19,052 bases of DNA from positions 1 through 19,052 of the forward strand of contig JAGLYY010000118.1 of the NCBI GenBank assembly GCA_023131935.1, read 5' to 3'. Source of the stretch: Spirochaetales bacterium (GTDB taxonomy: Bacteria > Spirochaetota > Spirochaetia > JAGLYY01). The notes beneath the pieces were generated by a model. That model ran no database searches, was not told where the DNA came from, and saw only the letters and a list, made by a program, of their open reading frames with translations. The stretch's first letter is position 1, and every line of letters starts with the position of its first letter. Both the position numbers and the translations under genes were made by a program. Positions 14,200 through 19,052 of this stretch are shown here, in pieces.

Positions 14200-14995
14200 T
14201 CTGTACCTCCTTACAAGGGTAACGAAGTCTTTCTATCGCGGTCGCTTTCCCATCATCTTCGATAGTGAGAATCACTCCCTGAATTTCCGGGGATTTCCAC
14301 GCGTCCCTGCTTCGTTCAGGGATTTTTGTTAGAAACTTCTTTATTTCGATTGATGAATCAAGGCCCCCAATGGAATCGATACTTCCCGTGCGGCCTGTAT
14401 CACAAATAACCCCGGTCCCTTTGGGAAGAATTTTCTCATCTGCTGACAGGGCTTTCATATGAGTCCCTACTACAGCGGAAACCAACCCTTCGGCATGATA
14501 AAACATGGTGTACTTTTCCGCTGTCGTTGAGGCGTGGAAATCGAGGATAATAATGGGTGTTTCTTCCTTAACCCTGGAAACAAGTTCAGGCAGATAGGTG
14601 TAGGGATTCGAGAGATGGACCCGGCTAAAACCGGATTGGCCCAGCAGGTTGATTACACCCACCTTGTGATTTCCTGCCTGATAAACACGCCATCCTCTGC
14701 CTGGAGTTCCGGGGGGATAATTCGCGGGGCGTAATATGTAAGGGGCCTTCTGGATGTGGGGAACCATATCCTTTTTAAAGAAGATTTTTTCCCCGGAGGT
14801 AATGACATCGATTCCCAGTTTCCTGAGATAGATTGAATGGTTTTTTCCGATTCCGAAGCCGCCGGTAGTCCCTTCACCGTTGGCGATGACAAAATCGATA
14901 TCTTTTTCTTTTTTCAGCTTGGGGAGTCCGGTTTTGATGGAGTGTACCCCTGCCTTCCCGACTATTTCCCCGATGCATAATATTCGAATTGACAC
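14165..14995 (-). CDS. YmdB-family (TIGR00282) phosphodiesterase homologue with altered active site
   Basis: A 276-residue homologue of YmdB, a dinuclear-metal phosphodiesterase that cleaves 2',3'-cyclic nucleotides. The fold is recognisable throughout: IRILCIGEIVG, FVIANGEGTTGG, RPANYPPGTPGRG, DFHASTTAEK, VVGTH and GRTGSIDSIGG. Several residues that bind metal or act in catalysis in the Bacillus enzyme differ: Glu10 for Asp, Gly42 for Asn, Glu69-Lys70 for the Asn-His pair, and Lys181 for the second His of GTHTH. Glu41, His154 and His179 remain. The residue comparison is from memory of the family. The start is GTG at 14995 with only a weak ribosome site; it is divergent from the next gene, and rseC follows with overlap. 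It may be a binding protein rather than an enzyme. Confidence 0.85.
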   Translation of the reverse strand: MSIRILCIGEIVGKAGVHSIKTGLPKLKKEKDIDFVIANGEGTTGGFGIGKNHSIYLRKLGIDVITSGEKIFFKKDMVPHIQKAPYILRPANYPPGTPGRGWRVYQAGNHKVGVINLLGQSGFSRVHLSNPYTYLPELVSRVKEETPIIILDFHASTTAEKYTMFYHAEGLVSAVVGTHMKALSADEKILPKGTGVICDTGRTGSIDSIGGLDSSIEIKKFLTKIPERSRDAWKSPEIQGVILTIEDDGKATAIERLRYPCKEVQNEGPGNGTESR

Positions 14996-15004
14996 TAAAA
15001 TACC

Positions 15005-15033
15005 TGTCCATGAAATTGGAATATAAGTATGAT
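15005..15033 (+). promoter_or_regulatory. Possible promoter of the zincin-propeller-barrel gene
   Basis: TATGAT (15028-15033, 5 of 6) with TGTCCA (15005-15010, 3 of 6) 17 bases upstream, about 60 bases before the chosen start. On the opposite strand TATATT (15020-15025) could serve ymdB. Both are weak calls. Confidence 0.3.
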
Positions 15034-15094
15034 AGAGTTTATCAGAAATGTCAGCGTAGTGGAAGGTGTTGAACCTGAACCGGAGGTACTTTGG

Positions 15095-17929
15095 ATGAAG
15101 GTTGCTGGAATTTTTCTATTTGTTTTTTTACTCCCGACAAGTATTTTCGGACAATCCCTTTCCCTGGATCAGTTCCCCCCGGGACTCAACTGGAAGGAGA
15201 TCCGCACCGACGAAATCCACCTCATTTTTCCCGAAGATTTATCTGAAGAGGCGCTGCGGGTTGCCCTGCTCCTTGAGGCAATCGCTCCCACTTTAGGAGA
15301 GACCCTGGACACCGATTTTCCCCGGTATCCTGTTATCCTTTCCAACCAGTCAGCTTTTGCCAATGGGTATCTTACTTTTATGCCAAAGCGGAGTTACTGG
15401 AATTACCTGCCGATGCAGGCAGGGGTGATAGGGATGGGAGACTGGTACAATTTGCTCGGGGTCCACGAGGGGCGGCATATGGTGCAGTTTGAGAAACTCA
15501 ACAGCAGCACCCTTAGGGTTGCCGGACTGCTCTGGGGGGAGGCTGCTGTATCTTCTCTCATAGCGCTTTCAATTCCTAACTGGTGGTTTGAAGGTGATGC
15601 TGTATCAATAGAAACTGCCCTGTTAAACACCGGCAGGGGGTGGAATCCCGATTTTCTCAGTTCTCTGAAAGCCCAGCTTCTCGAGGGGGAAGTTCCTCCC
15701 TACTTAAAGCAGTACTTCGGAAGTTACAAGGACCCGACAATCGGCTATTACGAGTTAGGTTATGTCCTCGTTTCCTATGTGAGGCGGCATTATGGGGCTG
15801 AATGCTGGAGCAGAATTCTCGATCGGGTCTCAGATTTCCCCTTCATTCCTCTAAGGTTTTACTGGGCGGTGAAAAAGGAAACCGGGAAATCCTTCTTGGA
15901 TATCTATGATGACGCCTTGAACGAACTGAAAGATTTCTGGGAACAGGATTACCCTGCTATTACCATGTCATCCCCGAAAAACATCACTCCCGATACCGGA
16001 AAAGAATTCTGGAATTATTACTCTCCAAAAGCTCTTGCGGATGGAAGCATCGTCGCTATTAAAAGAGGGGCGGATCAGCTTTCCTCCCTGGTCCGGATTA
16101 GTTCAGAGGGGGAGGAGAGGATTTTCCCTCTGTATCCCCAGGAATCCCTCATTTCCGCGGCGGGCGAGGTTGTTGTCTGGGCTGAAGTGGTTCCTGACCC
16201 CCGGTGGGGGGAACGTCAGTGGAGTGATATCTTTGTCTGCGACCTGTCTTCCGGGGATAAACGAAGAGTGACCCGCGGGGAGAAGTATTTTGCCCCTGCC
16301 ATTTCCCCCGACCTGGCCAGTATCGTGGCCGTAGAATTTTCCCCGGAGCGGAGAAGCTCCATCGTTATACTTGATGTGATGAACGGTGATCTCCTGCGCC
16401 GGATCGAAAGTGGCGACAGGGGGACCTTCCGTACTCCCGCGTGGTCTCCTGATGGAAAGAGGATAGTCTGTACCCTGGAGAGACCGGAAGGAAAAAGTCT
16501 TGTGCTGCTGGACCCGAAATCCGGTGAATTTCGGGAAGTATTGTCGCCGAGTGTGGGGGGACCTGTCCACCCTGTTTTCTGGAATCAATATCTGCTTTAT
16601 GGTTCACAAGAAACCGGGAAAAGCGCCATTCATGCTTTGGATCTGGAAACAGGTGAGAAGTACCTGGTTCAGGGAGGACTCTATGGCCTCCAGCAGCCTG
16701 AGGTTTCCAACGGGACCCTGGTGTTCCGGGAGTATACCTCCTCCGGATATCGCATTCGGGAAACGGAGCTTCGTCCGGGAGAGTGGCAGCCGATAGAGGA
16801 GGTACCGGTAACCGGGATCCCCTTTCCCGGGGACCTGGCAGAGCAGGAAACACCTCTGAAGCTCCCCGGCATTTCAAGCGGACCAGCTCCGGGGATACAG
16901 GATCTGCAAAAATTATATAACCTTCATGATTATCGCCCCTTCCCGGTGAATGTTCACTCCTGGGGCATTATACCTAACAGCCTTGAATTATCCGGGTTAA
17001 CCGAACCTGTCATGAGTCTCGATGCCTATCTGCTCTCCCGGGATCTGTTGAATACCCTTGATTTACAGATTTATGGACGGTACATTTTTGAAGAAAACAC
17101 CTTCGGCGGTGGTTTTGAAGGGACCTATGCCGGCTGGTGGCCCTATCTCACCTTTGGTGGGGAGATAAATCAACGTGCCCCCGGTCTGTTCGACCTGTCA
17201 GGGGAGCCGTGGTTGGAAATGACTTTCAATGGCGGCATACAAATCCCCCTGAACTTCAGCCGGGGAATCTGGTCCCGGTATCTCAATCCGGGGGTCCTCG
17301 CAACCCTGAGATCTGAGTATCATACAGACAGCAATTATGAGCTCCTGGGGGTTCCGCTAACCTGGTTTCTAAATGCCGGGAATCTGTCCGCTTCAAGCAA
17401 ACGGGACTTGTATCCCCCACGGGGACAGGAACTGCATCTTCGGTTTACCCATGTACCTATCCCTGAGGGGGACACCTCCTGGCTGTTTACCGCACTTGGT
17501 AACATCTACTTTCCGGGCTTTCTCCTTCATCATAGTTTGAATGGGGAAGGCGGAGTGGAAAAAGGGAGTATTGATGGATGGACCTTCGGAAGCCAAATGG
17601 TCGATCCACGGGGATATGTAAGGAGTATCCACGATTGGTACTATGGATTCTCCCTTAACTACTCTTTTCCGATCTTTTACCCTGATCTCGCGTTCGGGAC
17701 CTGGTTCTATTGGACCCGTTTATCAGGCAATCTTTTTTATGATCATGGTCTTGGGAACAGCAGCGGTGTAGAGACCCTGTATCAATCGGTTGGAACAGAA
17801 ATTTTCTGGGAGTTTTATCTTTTTTCCTGGCCGATAGAATGGGAGGTTGGAGTACGGTTTGGATATCGGATACCTGAAGGGGATTTTTTTATTCAGGACA
17901 CGGTATTCGGGTTTGGATATTCCTTTTAA
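15095..17929 (+). CDS. Outer-membrane protein: gluzincin domain, TolB-like propeller and Omp85-like barrel
   Basis: A 944-residue protein I cannot name. I choose the ATG at 15095 because GGAGG lies 8 bases upstream and it opens a signal peptide (MKVAGIFLFVFLLPTSIFGQ). Three parts follow. (1) About 20-310: a zinc-metallopeptidase-like domain with HEGRH (His124, Glu125, His128) and the third ligand probably Glu166 in NWWFEGDA, as in gluzincins. (2) About 310-640: several PD40/TolB-type blades, for example ISPDLASIVAVEFSPE and AWSPDGKRIVCTLE. (3) About 640-944: an outer-membrane barrel with Omp85/D15 features: KRDLYPPRGQELHLRF, PRGY near 838, NYSFPIF, GNLFYDHG and a final Phe in GFGYSF. The parts suggest a surface or periplasmic protease coupled to a membrane pore. 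It stands alone between ymdB and hsp20 with no partner gene. Confidence 0.8.
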   Translation: MKVAGIFLFVFLLPTSIFGQSLSLDQFPPGLNWKEIRTDEIHLIFPEDLSEEALRVALLLEAIAPTLGETLDTDFPRYPVILSNQSAFANGYLTFMPKRSYWNYLPMQAGVIGMGDWYNLLGVHEGRHMVQFEKLNSSTLRVAGLLWGEAAVSSLIALSIPNWWFEGDAVSIETALLNTGRGWNPDFLSSLKAQLLEGEVPPYLKQYFGSYKDPTIGYYELGYVLVSYVRRHYGAECWSRILDRVSDFPFIPLRFYWAVKKETGKSFLDIYDDALNELKDFWEQDYPAITMSSPKNITPDTGKEFWNYYSPKALADGSIVAIKRGADQLSSLVRISSEGEERIFPLYPQESLISAAGEVVVWAEVVPDPRWGERQWSDIFVCDLSSGDKRRVTRGEKYFAPAISPDLASIVAVEFSPERRSSIVILDVMNGDLLRRIESGDRGTFRTPAWSPDGKRIVCTLERPEGKSLVLLDPKSGEFREVLSPSVGGPVHPVFWNQYLLYGSQETGKSAIHALDLETGEKYLVQGGLYGLQQPEVSNGTLVFREYTSSGYRIRETELRPGEWQPIEEVPVTGIPFPGDLAEQETPLKLPGISSGPAPGIQDLQKLYNLHDYRPFPVNVHSWGIIPNSLELSGLTEPVMSLDAYLLSRDLLNTLDLQIYGRYIFEENTFGGGFEGTYAGWWPYLTFGGEINQRAPGLFDLSGEPWLEMTFNGGIQIPLNFSRGIWSRYLNPGVLATLRSEYHTDSNYELLGVPLTWFLNAGNLSASSKRDLYPPRGQELHLRFTHVPIPEGDTSWLFTALGNIYFPGFLLHHSLNGEGGVEKGSIDGWTFGSQMVDPRGYVRSIHDWYYGFSLNYSFPIFYPDLAFGTWFYWTRLSGNLFYDHGLGNSSGVETLYQSVGTEIFWEFYLFSWPIEWEVGVRFGYRIPEGDFFIQDTVFGFGYSF

Positions 17930-18215
17930 CACTGGGAATACCCACTCACTATAGCACTCAAGATGACTCACATTTTGTTTGAAGTTTTCCTTGGTGGGTC
18001 ATTCTGACACTTCTATAGTTCTTTACTTAAAAAGAAATCCCTGCCGCTATTGAAATAGTATCCGTAATTGCTTACAGGATAAAGAAATAATTTATTTTAC
18101 CATTTGCATGGATTTTGGTATGAATCCTGCTTATATTCTGTATGGAACGCCGGAAGGGTTCCAAAAGGCCGCCTCGTATGAGGGGTCAATATCGCGCTTT
18201 TAAAGAGGTGAAACG
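17930..18215. other. 286-base gap between the barrel gene and hsp20
   Basis: No gene is seen. The left part holds nested inverted repeats: ACTATAG (17948-17954) with CTATAGT (18013-18019), and inside them ATGACTCAC (17963-17971) with GTGGGTCAT (17994-18002, one G-U pair). This may be a weak 3' structure of the barrel mRNA; no T-run follows. The right part is AT-rich to about 18140, with a -10-like TATATT at 18132-18137 that has no convincing -35. A short GC-richer leader with small stems (GGAAC/GTTCC at 18144-18162, CCTC/GAGG near 18172-18183) leads to hsp20. No CIRCE element is present. Confidence 0.5.
18195..18210 (+). promoter_or_regulatory. Possible RNA thermometer hiding the hsp20 ribosome site
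   Basis: CGCUUU (18195-18200) can pair with GAGGUG (18205-18210), which contains the Shine-Dalgarno, across a UAAA loop. Three or four of the six pairs are G-U or A-U. A U-run facing the ribosome site resembles fourU thermometers. The stem is weak and the call is tentative. Confidence 0.25.
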
Positions 18216-18713
18216 ATGAAAGACAAGATAATCATCGACATCGGAAAAATTATGGATGAGGTTTTCGAAGCCACAAAGGATTTTGGAGAGTCCTTTACCG
18301 AAAACTTCCGTCGGGGTCCCTGGCACTGGGATGAAAAGATGGATTATTATCCTACCCATTCCTATCCGCCTGCTAACGTTTATCTAACCAAGGACAAGAA
18401 ATTAGTGTTCGAGTTTGCTCTTGCCGGTTTCCAGGAGGAGGATATCTCTCTCGAATTCCAGGGAGATTACATGGTGTTCTCCGCCAAGGTCCTTGAAGAG
18501 TATAAACAGGAGGAAGAGGTAACCTACTTTAAGCGACGGCTTAGGTTAAAGGACATAACTGAGCAGAAGTATTACGCTCCCGCGGACAAATTTAACCGGG
18601 AAGAGGTAAAAGCGGTCTTTAAAAAAGGGATATTAAGGGTTACAATACCACCTAAGGGTGTAGTTGAACCTGAAGAGGGAATTAAGATCGTGATAGAAAA
18701 GGAGGCGGAATAA
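18216..18713 (+). CDS. Small heat-shock protein (Hsp20/alpha-crystallin)
   Basis: An ATP-independent holdase of 165 residues that keeps unfolding proteins soluble. A short N-terminal arm (1-50) leads to the alpha-crystallin domain (about 51-150): YPPANVYLTKDKKLVFEFAL, then AGFQEEDISLEF, and the conserved end NREEVKAVFKKGILRVTIP. The C-terminal IKIVI can serve as the I-x-I oligomer anchor. GAGGTG lies 5 bases before the ATG. The stop TAA shares one base with the ATG of a small membrane-protein gene, so the two are co-translated. The sequence is acidic and complete, with no sign of truncation. Confidence 0.93.
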   Translation: MKDKIIIDIGKIMDEVFEATKDFGESFTENFRRGPWHWDEKMDYYPTHSYPPANVYLTKDKKLVFEFALAGFQEEDISLEFQGDYMVFSAKVLEEYKQEEEVTYFKRRLRLKDITEQKYYAPADKFNREEVKAVFKKGILRVTIPPKGVVEPEEGIKIVIEKEAE

Positions 18714-18850
18714 TGGGAACGATTTTTTGGTTGATAGTTGGAGTTGTTCTTGGGTATTTTTTCAAACCCCAGATCGATGTAGTAGTCGGCAAAGTGGTAA
18801 AGAGTATCAAGGATAATCGTAAAAACAAGGACGACGACCTTGATTTATAG
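18713..18850 (+). CDS. Small single-pass membrane protein coupled to hsp20 (45 residues)
   Basis: The ATG overlaps the hsp20 stop as TAATG and has GGAGG 7 bases upstream, which is strong evidence that it is translated. The product begins MGTIFWLIVGVVLGYFFKP, one membrane helix (about 3-18), followed by an amphipathic stretch (IDVVVGKVVKSIKD) and a charged tail ending KDDDLDL. The small-residue pattern in the helix could support self-association. A strong terminator follows 26 bases after the stop, so it is the last gene of the hsp20 unit. I do not recognise a family. Co-expression suggests a role in membrane stress or in bringing Hsp20 to the membrane; that is a guess. Confidence 0.75.
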   Translation: MGTIFWLIVGVVLGYFFKPQIDVVVGKVVKSIKDNRKNKDDDLDL

Positions 18851-18876
18851 GAGTGCTTTTATCTAAAGCGCAAGAC

Positions 18877-18907
18877 GGGCACCTTCTTCATGAGGGTGCC
18901 CTTTTTT
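18877..18907 (+). terminator. Rho-independent terminator of the hsp20 unit
   Basis: A 10-bp stem (GGGCACCTTC with GAGGGTGCCC, including one G-U pair; 18877-18901) with a 5-base loop, followed by six T (18902-18907). Confidence 0.95.
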
Positions 18908-18914
18908 ACGACTA

Positions 18915-18944
18915 TTGACATCTGTTCCGGCTATCAGGTAGTAT
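18915..18944 (+). promoter_or_regulatory. Promoter of the tRNA-Leu gene
   Basis: A perfect TTGACA (18915-18920), 18 bases, then TAGTAT (18939-18944, 4 of 6). The predicted start is near 18951, just before the mature tRNA end at 18954. Confidence 0.65.
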
Positions 18945-18953
18945 TTTAAATAC

Positions 18954-19037
18954 GCCCGGATGGTGAAATTGGTAGACACGCTAGGTTCAGGGTCTAGTGC
19001 ACTTACGTGCGTGGAGGTTCAAGTCCTCTTCCGGGCA
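18954..19037 (+). tRNA. tRNA-Leu (anticodon CAG)
   Basis: An 84-base class II tRNA. The acceptor stem is GCCCGGA with TCCGGGC and discriminator A. The D arm contains AATTGGTAGA. The anticodon stem CTAGG/TCTAG closes a loop with CAG at 18988-18990. A long variable arm (TGCAC/GTGCG) and a TTCAAGT T-loop follow. CCA is not encoded. It reads CUG leucine codons. Confidence 0.97.
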
Positions 19038-19052
19038 AAAAAGCCACCCCTT

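Noticed and set aside
17952..17960. TAGCACTCA, like half of a CIRCE heat-shock operator before hsp20
   Set aside because: No inverted partner (GAGTGCTA) follows at the 9-base spacing, and it lies over 250 bases from hsp20.
17723..17971. 82-codon minus-strand frame at the end of the barrel gene
   Set aside because: Mostly antisense to the conserved barrel C-terminus, with no ribosome site or recognisable content.

Overview
The window looks like chromosomal DNA of a free-living, motile, diderm bacterium, most probably a spirochaete of the Spirochaetaceae type. This is inference from gene content and from the flavour of HPr and HPr kinase, not a database match. It holds core genes in compact, overlapping operons. 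There are no insertion sequences, phage genes or CRISPR arrays, and base composition is even throughout.

Positions 1-11728 are read on the minus strand. In transcription order they are: bifunctional nuclease (bfn-like); pyrG; three lipid-export genes of Lpt type (lptC, lptA, lptB); rpoN (sigma-54) and hpf, closed by a clear terminator; then hprK, ptsH, a DUF4390 secreted protein, an NtrY-like histidine kinase, an NtrX-like sigma-54 activator, lexA, and the first 44 codons of a probable holA cut by the window edge. This resembles the pyrG-(kds)-lpt-rpoN-hpf-PTS cluster of proteobacteria, but the Kdo genes are absent and HPr kinase plus HPr replace ptsN. Sigma-54, a sigma-54-dependent regulator and its kinase all lie within about 5.4 kb, joined by HPr phosphorylation genes, which suggests one nutrient or envelope-state control module. 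lexA is translationally coupled to its end.

Positions 11790-13795 (plus strand) are cheR and cheB, the chemoreceptor methylation pair, behind a good sigma-70-type promoter. cheB runs 7 bp into the convergent rseC-like gene, which follows ymdB on the minus strand (13789-14995). This YmdB homologue has lost most of the metal-binding and catalytic residues that I know for the family.

Positions 15095-17929 (plus) encode the most unusual protein here: a signal peptide, an HExxH gluzincin-like domain, a TolB/PD40-like propeller and a C-terminal Omp85/D15-like outer-membrane barrel in one chain of 944 residues. A 286-base gap follows, then an hsp20 gene translationally coupled to an overlooked 45-residue membrane protein, a strong terminator and a tRNA-Leu(CAG).

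The main candidates for something new are the zincin-propeller-barrel fusion, the degenerate YmdB, a near-consensus sigma-54 promoter pointing antisense into lptB beside rpoN, and probable leaderless transcripts for pyrG and the nuclease gene.
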